A stretch of DNA of 64,000 nt. Source: an uncultured Lysobacteraceae bacterium (GTDB taxonomy: Bacteria; Pseudomonadota; Gammaproteobacteria; Xanthomonadales; Xanthomonadaceae). Of this stretch, positions 35,176 through 44,810 are shown piece by piece (positions within the stretch are counted from its first letter, which is position 1; each line of letters opens with the position of its first letter). The translations under genes and the position numbers were made by a program. Location of the stretch: contig CAKZGB010000006.1 in assembly GCA_936911875.1 (NCBI GenBank), positions 186,001 to 250,000 on the forward strand, read 5' to 3'. The notes under the pieces are model-generated. The model saw only the letters and a program-made list of their open reading frames with translations, was not told where the DNA came from and made no database searches.

Positions 35176-38037
35176 TTATTCGTCAAGATCGTTTTCGTTC
35201 ACGTCGCCGGTTAACGCGGCGGCCAGCAAGGCCTCCTGTTCGGCAACGTGATCGCTGAGGTGGCCAACGGCAGGCGAGGAGGAACGGACGCGGCCGGCAT
35301 AACCCAATGCACGCGAACCGGCACAAGCCTGCAGGTGGTGGCGAATCTGATACCACGCACCTTGGTTCATCGGTTCTTCCTGACACCAGACCATTTCGGT
35401 GGCAGCAGGATATTTATCGAGCTCGGCTTGCAGCTCTGCACGCGGGAACGGATACAGCTGTTCAACACGCACGATGGCAATGTCGTCCGCACCGGCCTTG
35501 TCGGCGGCTTCGATCAGATCGTAATAGACCTTGCCACCGCAGACCACGACGCGACGTACCTTCTTGCGTGCGGCTGCCGTGTCCTTAAGACGCGTATCGC
35601 CGATGACGGTACGGAAGCTGCCATCGGCCATGTCTTCGAGGCTGGACACTGCCAGCTTGTGACGCAGCAGCGACTTGGGTGTCATCACGACCAGCGGCTT
35701 GCGCGTGGTCATCATCATCTGACGGCGAATCATGTGATACGCCTGCGCCGGAGTGGTCGGCGTGCATACGATCATGTTGTTCAATGCGCACAGCTGCAGG
35801 TAACGTTCGAGACGCGCCGAGCTGTGTTCCGGGCCTTGGCCTTCGTAACCGTGCGGCAGGAACAGCGCCAGACCGCTGAGGCGACCCCACTTGGCTTCGC
35901 CCGACGACAGGAACTGATCGACCACCACTTGCGCGCCATTAGCGAAGTCGCCGAATTGCGCTTCCCAGATATCCAGCGTGTTCGGATCGGTGCTCGAATA
36001 GCCGTATTCGAAGGCCATCACGGCCTCTTCGGACAGCAGCGAGTCGATGATGGTGACTTGGTTCGGATTGGATACGAGGCGGCGCAACGGCAGCACGTAT
36101 TCGTCGTTGGTTTGCTCGTGCAGGATTGCATGGCGGTGGAAGAACGTACCTCGACCGCAGTCCTGACCGACCAGGCGCAGACGATAACCCTGATCGATCA
36201 GCGTGGCGTACGCCAGATTCTCGGCAAAGCCCCAGTCGCCCGGCAGTTCGCCAACCGTCATCTTGCGACGGTCTTCGTAAATCTTGGCCACGCGCGGATG
36301 CAACTTGAGGTTGTCCGGCACGGCGTTGATCAGGGTGGCAAGTTCAGTGAGCTTGGCCTTGGGCACACCGGCATCGAACTTGTCGGTCATCTTGCCTTGC
36401 AGCAGATTCTTCCAGGTTGCGGTTAGCTCATCGTGCTCGACTTCTGCCAGTTCCGTGGTGCGTTCACCGGCATCCAGTTTGTCGCGGTAGGCATCGGACA
36501 TCGCGGCAAAGTCGTTGGCGCCGATCACGCCTTCGGCAACCAGACGTTCGGCATACATCTCAGCCGGACGCTTGTGCGCACGAATCACGCGATACATGAC
36601 AGGTTGCGTTGCTGCCGGTTCGTCGGCCTCGTTATGGCCGTTACGGCGATAGCAGACCAGATCGATCACGACATCACGACCGAAACGTTCGCGGTAATCG
36701 AGCGCGATTTCGGTAGCGAACAGCACGGCCTCGGGGTCATCACCGTTGACGTGGAACACCGGTGCATTGACCATGCGAGCGACGTCTGTGCAATACGGTG
36801 TGGAGCGGGCATCTTCGGTGTACGAAGTAGTAAAGCCGATCTGGTTATTGATCACGATGTGCACAATGCCGCCGACCTTAAAGCCGCGAGCCTGTGACAT
36901 CTGGAACAGTTCCATGTTCACGCCTTGCCCTGCGAAGGCCGCGTCGCCATGAATCAGCACGCCCATGACCTGCTGCTGTGCCTTGTCGGCGCGACGATCC
37001 TGACGCGAACGCACCGAACCTGCAACCACCGGATTGACGATTTCCAAATGCGACGGGTTGAACGCCAGTGCCAAATGCACCGGGCCGCCCGGGCTCGCAA
37101 CATCGGCCGAGAAGCCCATGTGATATTTCACGTCACCGGCGTTGGCAACCGGATCGTGCTCGAACTTACCTTCGAACTCGTCAAACAGTTTGCGCGGCGG
37201 CTTGCCGAGGGTGTTGACCAGCACATTGAGGCGACCGCGGTGGGCCATGCCCAGCACGATTTCCTGCACGCCCTTGCTGCCAGAGCGGGCAATCAGGTCG
37301 TCGAGCAGCGGGATCAGTGCGTCACCGCCTTCGAGCGAGAAGCGCTTTTGACCCACGTACTTGGTGCCCAGATAACGCTCAAGACCATCGGCGGCAATCA
37401 GACGCTCGAGGATGCGCTTCTTCTGTTCCGGGGTACGCGAGTAACGGCCTTCGCCGCCGGCCTTTTCGATGCGATCAATCAGCCAGTAACGTTGCTCGGT
37501 GTCATCGATGTGCATGAACTCGGCACCGATCGAACCGGTATAGGCCTTGTCCATCCAGGCGATGAGATCGCGGAGCTTCATTTGCTCGCGGCCACCGATA
37601 CCGCCCGTGGCGAACTCGGTATCCAAGTCGGCAGCGGAGAGGTTGTGGAATTCGAGAGTCAGATCCTGCGCGGTCGATTTTTGCCACAGACCCAGCGGAT
37701 CGATGTTGGCGAACAGGTGGCCACGTGCACGATAGGCGTGAATGAGGCGGCCCACGTTGTACTGTGCCGAATTCTCACCGGTGGCAGCGCCACGGGAGCT
37801 ACCGGCACCAGCAGCACCGGGCTTGCCGGCAGAGCGAGCAGCCGCACGTACTTCCTCGATCACTGCGGAGTGGGGAATATCACCGGCTTCGCGGCCTTTG
37901 AGACCGTCAAAGTACTGACGCCATTGAGCATCGACACTGTCGGGATCGACGAGCCATGACTCGTACAAATCATCAATAAAGGCGGCGTTGGCGCCGAGCT
38001 GCGAGGATTGCCGGAACTGCTTTAGGAGACTGTCCAC
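35176..38037 (-). CDS. sucA: 2-oxoglutarate dehydrogenase E1
   Basis: Thiamine-diphosphate E1 that decarboxylates 2-oxoglutarate. The 953-residue protein begins with the typical helical tip (QFRQSSQLGANAAFIDDLYESWL) and has the HRGRLNVL region. The ThDP region includes HGDAAFAGQG and the NNQIGFTT motif; the E1 C-terminal half has HEQTNDEYVLPLRRL and MVWCQEEPMNQGAW. The start is GTG at 38037; no ATG nearby fits. TATAAT on the complement (38102-38107) is the probable -10. First gene of sucA-sucB-lpdA. Confidence 0.97.
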   Translation of the reverse strand: MDSLLKQFRQSSQLGANAAFIDDLYESWLVDPDSVDAQWRQYFDGLKGREAGDIPHSAVIEEVRAAARSAGKPGAAGAGSSRGAATGENSAQYNVGRLIHAYRARGHLFANIDPLGLWQKSTAQDLTLEFHNLSAADLDTEFATGGIGGREQMKLRDLIAWMDKAYTGSIGAEFMHIDDTEQRYWLIDRIEKAGGEGRYSRTPEQKKRILERLIAADGLERYLGTKYVGQKRFSLEGGDALIPLLDDLIARSGSKGVQEIVLGMAHRGRLNVLVNTLGKPPRKLFDEFEGKFEHDPVANAGDVKYHMGFSADVASPGGPVHLALAFNPSHLEIVNPVVAGSVRSRQDRRADKAQQQVMGVLIHGDAAFAGQGVNMELFQMSQARGFKVGGIVHIVINNQIGFTTSYTEDARSTPYCTDVARMVNAPVFHVNGDDPEAVLFATEIALDYRERFGRDVVIDLVCYRRNGHNEADEPAATQPVMYRVIRAHKRPAEMYAERLVAEGVIGANDFAAMSDAYRDKLDAGERTTELAEVEHDELTATWKNLLQGKMTDKFDAGVPKAKLTELATLINAVPDNLKLHPRVAKIYEDRRKMTVGELPGDWGFAENLAYATLIDQGYRLRLVGQDCGRGTFFHRHAILHEQTNDEYVLPLRRLVSNPNQVTIIDSLLSEEAVMAFEYGYSSTDPNTLDIWEAQFGDFANGAQVVVDQFLSSGEAKWGRLSGLALFLPHGYEGQGPEHSSARLERYLQLCALNNMIVCTPTTPAQAYHMIRRQMMMTTRKPLVVMTPKSLLRHKLAVSSLEDMADGSFRTVIGDTRLKDTAAARKKVRRVVVCGGKVYYDLIEAADKAGADDIAIVRVEQLYPFPRAELQAELDKYPAATEMVWCQEEPMNQGAWYQIRHHLQACAGSRALGYAGRVRSSSPAVGHLSDHVAEQEALLAAALTGDVNENDLDE

Positions 38038-38101
38038 GTCGGATTTTCAGCTTAAGAGATCAGAATTTGCGCCTGCATTGCGGTGCCGCAAGCGATTCAG
38101 A

Positions 38102-38107
38102 ATTATA
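38102..38107 (-). promoter_or_regulatory. Candidate -10 element of sucA-sucB-lpdA
   Basis: A perfect TATAAT on the complement, preceded by GGGG, about 65 nt upstream of the sucA start and just past the roxA stop. No matching -35 hexamer, so an activator-dependent or weak constitutive promoter is possible. Confidence 0.5.
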
Positions 38108-38132
38108 CCCCAAGGCGCACTGAATGGCCCGC

Positions 38133-39332
38133 TTATGGGGGTTCCAATGCGTATTGACCTGCAGCGAACAATTGGACCACGGCTTCCTGTGCATCGTTCG
38201 GCAATTCCTTCCATGTGCGGCGGTCGAGTGTTTGCAGGGCAGCGAGGCGCGCGGCACCGTTCGGATGCATCGTGATCGCTTCGCCATTAAAGAAGAGCTG
38301 CGCCTGATTGGCGTTGATTTGTCGCCACGCCATGTTGGACCACGGATGGCGCTGCAGTCGCAAGCCACCACCCAAGGCAATGTCGATGGCCGTACGGTCG
38401 GGCTGCTCTTCGGATGGCATGATGTCACCCGGATTGCGATAGGCCGTGATGAAGCGGCCGAACCAGTCCTCGAGCGCGCCATCGGGGGACTCCAGTAAGG
38501 CCTTCATCGCCTGACGCACGCGCTGAAGTGCAGCGGCGTCGATTTCGCGCGGGTCCGTTGGCGGTTGCAGATCCGGATCGGTGTAGCGTTGTTCTTCGCC
38601 GAGTTCAATGGTCAGGCGATCGGCAAAGTCGCCAATCAGATCGGCCTGACTGGGGGCCCGCATGCCGACTGAGTAGGTAAGGCACGGGTTCACAGCCACG
38701 CCGTGATGCGGCACCTCGGGTGGCAGATACAACATGTCGCCGGGATTCAAGGTCCAGGCATGCGTCGCCGTAAACGTGCGCAGCAGTTTCAGTTCCACGT
38801 CATCGCGGAAGGCCAGGTCGGGCAGGGTGCCGTGCATGGCCATCGATGCATCGATCTCCCAGCGACGTTGACCTTGGCCTTGCAGCAGGAACACATCGTA
38901 ATGATCGACGTGCGCACCGACATTACCGCCGGTGGCTGCGAACGAGATCATGATGTCGTCAATGCGCCAGCGCGGCAGAAAGGAGAAGGCATCGAGAAGG
39001 GAAGCGACTTCGGCATCCCACTTATCAACGTCCTGGACTAGTAGCGTCCAGTTCTTATCGCCGAGTCCCGGGAACTTCTCCTCGGGGAAGGGGCCGTGTT
39101 CGACCTGCCATTGCGTGCCTTCGGCATCGTGCTGGATCAGACGCGAGAGCGCCAGTTCTTCGCAAGCTAGGCCGGCCAGATCCTCGGGTTCCAGCGGCGA
39201 TTCAAAGCCCGGAAACGCATTCCGAATCAGCAGCGGACGCTTTTGCCAGTAGTCCCGCAGAAACTCGGCGGGCGTCATGCCCAACGGTTGCTGCGCGCTT
39301 GCATCGACCTCGAACGGCAATGCGGCAGTCAC
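38133..39332 (-). CDS. roxA: Ribosomal protein uL16 arginine hydroxylase (RoxA/YcfD, cupin JmjC)
   Basis: Fe(II)/2-oxoglutarate-dependent oxygenase; E. coli RoxA hydroxylates an arginine of ribosomal protein L16. The 399-residue product has the family start PAEFLRDYWQKRPLLIRNAFP. The JmjC iron triad is His141 and Asp143 (in GAHVDHYDVFLLQ) with the distal His at 209 or 210 (LPPEVPHHGV); the substrate-binding RRWEI follows the first pair. The C-terminal dimerisation and winged-helix parts are present. It begins 2 bp after the purB stop and should be co-transcribed with it; sucA lies downstream in the same direction. Confidence 0.92.
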   Translation of the reverse strand: MTAALPFEVDASAQQPLGMTPAEFLRDYWQKRPLLIRNAFPGFESPLEPEDLAGLACEELALSRLIQHDAEGTQWQVEHGPFPEEKFPGLGDKNWTLLVQDVDKWDAEVASLLDAFSFLPRWRIDDIMISFAATGGNVGAHVDHYDVFLLQGQGQRRWEIDASMAMHGTLPDLAFRDDVELKLLRTFTATHAWTLNPGDMLYLPPEVPHHGVAVNPCLTYSVGMRAPSQADLIGDFADRLTIELGEEQRYTDPDLQPPTDPREIDAAALQRVRQAMKALLESPDGALEDWFGRFITAYRNPGDIMPSEEQPDRTAIDIALGGGLRLQRHPWSNMAWRQINANQAQLFFNGEAITMHPNGAARLAALQTLDRRTWKELPNDAQEAVVQLFAAGQYALEPP

Positions 39333-39334
39333 GC

Positions 39335-40717
39335 TCAGATATCCTGCGCGAGTTCGCGGGCCAGACCGATATAACTGCCGGGCGTCAGATCGAGCAGGCG
39401 TTGCTTGGCATCGGCGGGAATGTCCTGCGCCTCAATAAATACACGAAGGCTCTCCGGCGTGATGCCCTGACCGCGCGTCAGATCCTTGAGCTTTTCGTAG
39501 GGGTTCTCAATGCCGTAACGGCGCATCACGGTTTGGATGGCCTCGCCCAACACTTCCCACGACTGATCCAAGTCCGTTGCGAGACGCTCTTCGTTGAGGC
39601 TGAGTTTACCCAGGCCGCGTTGCAGCGCGTCGTATCCGATGACCGCATGACCGAAACCGACGCCGAGTGCGCGCAGCACTGTGGAGTCCGTCAGGTCGCG
39701 TTGCCAACGGCTGATCGGCAGCTTGTGTGCGAAATGTTCGAGCAATGCGGTGGCGATGCCCAAATTGCCTTCGGCATTTTCAAAATCGATCGGGTTGACC
39801 TTATGCGGCATGGTCGAAGAGCCCACCTCGCCGGCGCGCAGCGCCTGCTTAAAGTATCCCTGCGAGATGTAGCCCCAGACGTCCCGGCTGAAATCAATCA
39901 GGATCGTGTTGATGCGGCGTTGCACGTCACAGTATTCGGCGATGCCATCGTGCGGTTCAATCTGCGTGGTGTAGGGCTGCCAGCTCAAACCCAGCGAGGT
40001 CACAAAGGCCTTGGAGAAGGCACGCCAGTCCACTTCGGGGTAGGCAATCTGATGGGCATTGAAGTTGCCGACGGCGCCGTTGATCTTGCCCGGCACCGGC
40101 AGCTCGGCAAGCACCTGACGCTGACGCTGCAAGCGGGCGACGACATTGGCGATTTCTTTGCCGACGGTGGTGGGCGATGCGGTCTGGCCATGGGTGCGTG
40201 ACAGCATCGGGACATTCGCAAACTCATGAGCCATGTCACGCAGATTGGCGATTAGCGCATCGATCTGCGGCAGCAGCACTTGGTCACGGGCGCCTTTGAG
40301 CATCAGCGAATAGCTGAGGTTGTTGATGTCTTCCGAGGTGCAGGCGAAGTGCACGAATTCGAGCTTGGGTGCGAGTTCGGCGTCGTCACGCAGCGCCTCT
40401 TTAATGAGGTACTCCACCGCCTTCACGTCGTGATTGGTGGTGCGTTCAATTTCCTTGACCCGCACTGCCTGCTTGATGGAGAGGCCATCGGCAAAGGCAC
40501 GTAGGCGACCGATCTGCGCATCAGCAAAGGCCGGCAGCTCGGCAATGCCATCGTCGGCGGCGAGCGCAATCAGCCATTCCACTTCGACCTTGACCCGGGC
40601 CTGGATCAGGCCGAATTCCGAGAACAGGGGACGCAGGGCGTCGACCTTGCCTGCATACCGGCCGTCCAGGGGCGATAGCGCCAGCAGTTGAGACTCGATC
40701 ACGGAAAACGCGGACAT
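39335..40717 (-). CDS. purB: Adenylosuccinate lyase
   Basis: Acts twice in purine synthesis, cleaving SAICAR and adenylosuccinate. The 460-residue enzyme has LSPLDGRYAGKVDALRP at the start, the histidine segment SRTHGQTASPTTVGKEIAN and the fumarase-superfamily signature GSSTMPHKVNPIDFENAEGN. Start at 40717, with Shine-Dalgarno AAGGAAG 8 nt upstream; the frame remains open 19 codons further but those residues do not fit the family. Divergent from fumC. Confidence 0.97.
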   Translation of the reverse strand: MSAFSVIESQLLALSPLDGRYAGKVDALRPLFSEFGLIQARVKVEVEWLIALAADDGIAELPAFADAQIGRLRAFADGLSIKQAVRVKEIERTTNHDVKAVEYLIKEALRDDAELAPKLEFVHFACTSEDINNLSYSLMLKGARDQVLLPQIDALIANLRDMAHEFANVPMLSRTHGQTASPTTVGKEIANVVARLQRQRQVLAELPVPGKINGAVGNFNAHQIAYPEVDWRAFSKAFVTSLGLSWQPYTTQIEPHDGIAEYCDVQRRINTILIDFSRDVWGYISQGYFKQALRAGEVGSSTMPHKVNPIDFENAEGNLGIATALLEHFAHKLPISRWQRDLTDSTVLRALGVGFGHAVIGYDALQRGLGKLSLNEERLATDLDQSWEVLGEAIQTVMRRYGIENPYEKLKDLTRGQGITPESLRVFIEAQDIPADAKQRLLDLTPGSYIGLARELAQDI

Positions 40718-40828
40718 GATGACTTCCTTAACAGTGGATGTGGTGCAATTTCGGGACTCCATTGTAACGCCCACTCGGGATGCCCCGGCTCGGCTATTCT
40801 GAAATTGATATCCGCACGGGAACCTGCC

Positions 40829-42217
40829 ATGACCAAGGCCAAGAACAACGTCCGCATCGAGTCCGACAGCATGGGCCCGCTCGAGGTCCCGGCCTCAGCA
40901 CTGTGGGGCGCGAGCACGCAGCGGGCCATCCGGAACTTCCGCTTCTCCGGCCAGCGCATCCCGCGTCCGCTGATCCGCGCCTTGGGTCTGATCAAGGCCT
41001 GCGCCGCCGCCGTCAATGCCGAACATGGCTACCTGCGCAAAGGGCCGGCACGCGCCATCGAAACGGCCGCCATGGCCGTCGCGCGTGGTGATCACGACGA
41101 TCAGTTCCCGGTCGATCTGTATCAGACCGGCTCGGGCACCTCAAGCAACATGAATGCCAATGAGGTGATCGCGCATCTGGCCAGTCACAGTGGTCGTTAC
41201 TCCGTGCATCCCAATGATCATGTGAATTTCGGCCAGTCCTCGAACGATGTAATTCCCACCGCGATCCGCATCGCCATTCGCCTGACCGCCGACGAGGAGC
41301 TGCTGCCGTCCTTAAAGCATTTGCGTCGGGTCATCACACGTCGCGCGCGTCAGCTCACTAAAGTTGCCAAGACCGGTCGCACTCATTTAATGGATGCGGT
41401 GCCGTTGACCTTTGCGCAGGAATTCGGCACGTGGGCCGCGCAGCTATCCAGCGCCACAGACCGGATCGAGGACACTCTCAAACGTATTCGACGCTTGCCG
41501 ATTGGCGGCACGGCCATCGGTACCGAGCTCAACAGCGATATCCGCTTCGGTCACGCCATGGCCAAGGCCTTGAACACCGCAACCGGCCTGGTGTTTGAAT
41601 CGGCTGACAACAAGTTCGAAGGCATTGCCGCCCAGGATGATCTGGTCGAGTTCTCCGGGCAGCTCAACGCGCTGGCGGTGGCGCTGATGAAAATCTCTAA
41701 TGACCTTCGTTGGATGAACTCCGGCCCCTTGTCGGGTCTAGGCGAGATTGAGTTGCCCGCGTTGCAACCGGGCAGTTCCATCATGCCGGGCAAGGTCAAT
41801 CCGGTGATCCCGGAGGCGGTGGCCATGATCTGCGCCCGCGTCATGGGTGCGCATCATTCCGTCAGCATCGCCGGGCAGAGCGGTAATTTCCAGCTCAATG
41901 TGATGTTGCCGCTGCTTGCAGGCGAAATGCTCGAGAGCGTGCGACTGCTGAGCAATGCAATGCGTCAGCTGACCGATGATGCCATCAATGGTTTGGTCAT
42001 TCGCCACGACGAAGTGGCCCACGCGCTCAATCGCAACCCGATTCTGGTGACGGCACTCAATCCGGTGATCGGATACGAAAACGCCGCTCGCATTGCCAAG
42101 AAGGCGTATGCAGAGCGGCGTTCCGTGTTGGATGTGGCTCGCGAACTGACCGACCTCAAAGAGGCCGATCTGATTCGTCTGCTGGATCCTACTGAGTTGA
42201 CGAAGGGTGGTCTGTAG
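40829..42217 (+). CDS. fumC: Class II fumarate hydratase
   Basis: Iron-independent fumarase of the TCA cycle. The 462-residue enzyme has IESDSMGPLEVPASALWGASTQRA at the start and QTGSGTSSNMNANEVIA. The catalytic His region is KTGRTHLMDAVPLTFAQEF and the signature GSSIMPGKVNPVIPEA. The fumarase rather than aspartase assignment rests on the GPLEVPA start and general look. ATG 40829 is preferred over the open upstream frame. Its last 29 bp overlap the end of the opposite-strand lipoprotein gene. Confidence 0.93.
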   Translation: MTKAKNNVRIESDSMGPLEVPASALWGASTQRAIRNFRFSGQRIPRPLIRALGLIKACAAAVNAEHGYLRKGPARAIETAAMAVARGDHDDQFPVDLYQTGSGTSSNMNANEVIAHLASHSGRYSVHPNDHVNFGQSSNDVIPTAIRIAIRLTADEELLPSLKHLRRVITRRARQLTKVAKTGRTHLMDAVPLTFAQEFGTWAAQLSSATDRIEDTLKRIRRLPIGGTAIGTELNSDIRFGHAMAKALNTATGLVFESADNKFEGIAAQDDLVEFSGQLNALAVALMKISNDLRWMNSGPLSGLGEIELPALQPGSSIMPGKVNPVIPEAVAMICARVMGAHHSVSIAGQSGNFQLNVMLPLLAGEMLESVRLLSNAMRQLTDDAINGLVIRHDEVAHALNRNPILVTALNPVIGYENAARIAKKAYAERRSVLDVARELTDLKEADLIRLLDPTELTKGGL

Positions 42218-42860
42218 TTTCTTTTGATGCGAACTCACGCTCGATTTCAACCGGATCACAACGATCGCTGTCACCGACATAGGGCTTAAATTCGGCAACT
42301 TGGTCTGCCAGTTGCTTGCGCGTCGTCTGCATCGCGTTGGTGGATTTGCAAATCGCGATTGCGGCCGGCTTGATGCGCTCTTTGACCGTGCTTTCGATTT
42401 TCTGTTCAAATTCGGCTTCGCGTTTCGGATCGTCGCCCTTAATAATGGAGCTAATGGCCATGCGCACACCTTGGGACATTGCAGTCGATGCAACCCCTAC
42501 GGCATCACCGGCGATATTGACGGCATCGGCCGCAACTTGCTTGCTTTGCTGATGCAAGGTAGCGGCCAGTTGCTGATGCTGCGCAGTCAAGGACACCGGC
42601 TTGCCATCGATGGTCAGCTTGCCATCGGCTGAGATTAACGCTTCCGGCTGACCGTCAGCTTTCAGGACCAGGTTGTCATTCTTAAAGCGGATGTTGTCGC
42701 CATGAATTTCGATACCGTCACCGATCTTTTCATGCACCTTGGACTCAACGGCAACGCGGACGCTTTCAGCTTTCTGTTCCTGCACTTTATTGTCCGAGCA
42801 GCCGGTGAGTGAACCCATCAGTGCAGAGACGAGCAATGTATGTGCGAGTACGTGGTTCAT
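42189..42860 (-). CDS. DUF2884 (YggN-like) lipoprotein
   Basis: A 223-residue predicted lipoprotein (lipobox LTGC), with the pattern LVLKADGQPEALISADGKLTIDGKPVSLTAQHQQL followed by a glycine/alanine-rich hydrophobic segment (AADAVNIAGDAVGVASTAM). A C-terminal part has two cysteines that may pair. This matches the DUF2884/YggN family seen in Xanthomonadales; function unknown. Of two in-frame ATGs, the one at 42860 is 9 nt after AAAGGA, whereas that at 42869 abuts it. It lies 25 bp after the ABC permease in the same direction and is probably the last gene of that operon. Confidence 0.8.
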   Translation of the reverse strand: MNHVLAHTLLVSALMGSLTGCSDNKVQEQKAESVRVAVESKVHEKIGDGIEIHGDNIRFKNDNLVLKADGQPEALISADGKLTIDGKPVSLTAQHQQLAATLHQQSKQVAADAVNIAGDAVGVASTAMSQGVRMAISSIIKGDDPKREAEFEQKIESTVKERIKPAAIAICKSTNAMQTTRKQLADQVAEFKPYVGDSDRCDPVEIEREFASKETTDHPSSTQ

Positions 42861-42885
42861 GATTTTCATTCCTTTGCAGAGTGCT

Positions 42886-43932
42886 TTACAGAGCGCCGGC
42901 GTGGCGACGTTGGCGGATGGCCAGGCTGATCATGCCAACACCGGCAATCACACCCGCCCACAGTTCAGGCTTCAGCAGCAGGCGATACATTTCGCCCAGA
43001 ACCGGCAGCGAATAGGGCATCAGGTCGTTGTGACCCATGATGTCGATCTCACCCAGGGACGGCGCAAAGCTTCCCGGCACGATACCCGGCAGGATTCGAT
43101 AGACGATGTGGTGGAAGTAATTTTCCGTGATGGCACTGGAGGCGCCAAAAGAACTACCCGATTCGATCCAGACAATGATCAGGCCGACCAGCAGCGGCAG
43201 ACCGATGGCCCACAACAGCGGGACGCGCTTGGCATAAGCCGAGCAGAGCAACAGCCATCCGGCAGCAGGCAAGGCCCACAAGGCATGCAGCGGCAGGCCG
43301 GCAAACACGCTGGCGATCACGCCAAACGGATTGCTGTGTTGCCAAACCATCAGCGGCGACACACCGACAAACAGACAGGCAATGCTGACCAGAGCTGCGT
43401 AGACCAGTACCAATGCTGCACTGACTAACATCGCAGTTCCGGGAATGATCACCAGGGCCATGACTGCTTTGCTGACCACCGTGTCGCGGTCCGATACCGG
43501 CATCGACTTCCAGAACAGCAGGCTGCGGTCTTTACGCTCATCGTAAATGGCGCCGATGCAGTAGAAGAACGCAACGATACCCGCCAGCAGCAGCGGCCAC
43601 ATGGAAGCTGCATAGTAGAGCATGTCCAGCGCTTTGCCGGCCTTGGCCAGATCGTTGCCGTCGAGCTTGCTGACGATACCGTTGAGGCTGTTGACCGTGA
43701 ACTCCATGTGCTGACCGTTGATGGTCACATCACCGGTTTCACCGTGAAAACGCGCATAAGCAACCGCGGAAGTGACAGCCGTCACCAGAACTTGCACAGC
43801 AGCCAAGATGGCCGGGGCCCATACCACGGCACCCTTGTGCTCCCAGATCTCCCGCTTTAACAGCGTCAGGAACCGGGAATTGCGGTGGGATGCACGAACC
43901 GCAGGTCGTTCATTTAGAGCGGCGGCATTCAT
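42886..43932 (-). CDS. ABC-2 type transporter permease
   Basis: A 348-residue inner-membrane protein with about six hydrophobic segments (starting near residues 37, 108, 155, 183, 212 and 243) and a last one near 320. An extracytoplasmic loop (about 60-100) follows the first helix. The cytoplasmic stretch YDERKDRSLLFWKSMPVSDRDTVVSK is typical of ABC-2 permeases that pair with a separate ATPase. The ATG overlaps the ATPase stop (ATGA). Substrate unknown; family members are exporters or act in antibiotic and lipid stress. Confidence 0.85.
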   Translation of the reverse strand: MNAAALNERPAVRASHRNSRFLTLLKREIWEHKGAVVWAPAILAAVQVLVTAVTSAVAYARFHGETGDVTINGQHMEFTVNSLNGIVSKLDGNDLAKAGKALDMLYYAASMWPLLLAGIVAFFYCIGAIYDERKDRSLLFWKSMPVSDRDTVVSKAVMALVIIPGTAMLVSAALVLVYAALVSIACLFVGVSPLMVWQHSNPFGVIASVFAGLPLHALWALPAAGWLLLCSAYAKRVPLLWAIGLPLLVGLIIVWIESGSSFGASSAITENYFHHIVYRILPGIVPGSFAPSLGEIDIMGHNDLMPYSLPVLGEMYRLLLKPELWAGVIAGVGMISLAIRQRRHAGAL

Positions 43933-44810
43933 GCGACTTCTCCTTTCAGGGTGGCAACAAACAGATCAGCGACGCTCGGCGTGCGAACTTCGCCGAGGGT
44001 GGCGAGAGCAGCGCGGTCAGCGCCGTCAAAAACAAAGATAGACTTACCGAACGGCATGGACTGTTCGCTGATGGGCTTGAGTGCACGAGCCGCTTCCACC
44101 TGATCAGCGGAAGTCAGCACCTGCGTATAACGCTCGCCCATCACATCCAGCGAAGTTTGCAACGCAATCTTGCCGTGATCGATAAAGATGACATCGGTCA
44201 GGATCGATTCCACTTCTTCCACCTGGTGCGTGGTGATCAGAATGGTCTTGTCCTCATCAAAGTAGTCTTCGAGCAGGCGCTTGTAGAACTGCTTCCGGTG
44301 CAGGATATCCAGGCCGAGCGTGGGCTCATCGAGCACCAGCAGCTTCGCGTCGATGGCCATCACCAGCGCCAGATGCAGTTGCACGATCATGCCTTTGGAC
44401 ATTTCCGAGACTTTCATGTCCTGGCGGATGGTGGCCTGATCCAGAAAGCGCAGGCACTTGGCACGGTCAAAGCGCGGGTGGACGCCTTCGACATAGTCGA
44501 TGACCTGACGGGTGCGGATCCAGCGCGGCAGAACGGCAACGTCAGCAATAAAGCAGACGTTTTCCATCAGTTGCTCGCGTGAGGTGCGCGGATCGAGACC
44601 GAATACGCGCAGGTCGCCGTCGAAATCCTGCAGACCGAGCAGCGAATTGAGCAGCGTGGTCTTGCCGGCACCGTTGGGTCCGATCAGACCGACGATACGT
44701 CCGGGCTGCACGGCAAAGTTGATGGAATCCAAGGCGCGGCGGTCCTTGTAGCGCTTGGTGACGCCACGGCCGACGATCAGATCAGCGGAAGCATTTTGGA
44801 TGTCATTCAT
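43929..44810 (-). CDS. ABC transporter ATP-binding protein
   Basis: A 293-residue ATPase with Walker A GPNGAGKTT (about residues 43-51), an ABC signature in the form VSEMSKGMIVQL (a variant of LSGGQ), Walker B KLLVLDEPTLGLD and the H-loop ITTHQVEEVE. The C-terminal extension may be regulatory. ATG 44810 sits in ATGAATGA, overlapping the GntR-gene stop by 8 nt. An in-frame ATG 15 nt upstream is possible. With the permease it forms a two-component half-transporter set. Confidence 0.9.
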   Translation of the reverse strand: MNDIQNASADLIVGRGVTKRYKDRRALDSINFAVQPGRIVGLIGPNGAGKTTLLNSLLGLQDFDGDLRVFGLDPRTSREQLMENVCFIADVAVLPRWIRTRQVIDYVEGVHPRFDRAKCLRFLDQATIRQDMKVSEMSKGMIVQLHLALVMAIDAKLLVLDEPTLGLDILHRKQFYKRLLEDYFDEDKTILITTHQVEEVESILTDVIFIDHGKIALQTSLDVMGERYTQVLTSADQVEAARALKPISEQSMPFGKSIFVFDGADRAALATLGEVRTPSVADLFVATLKGEVA

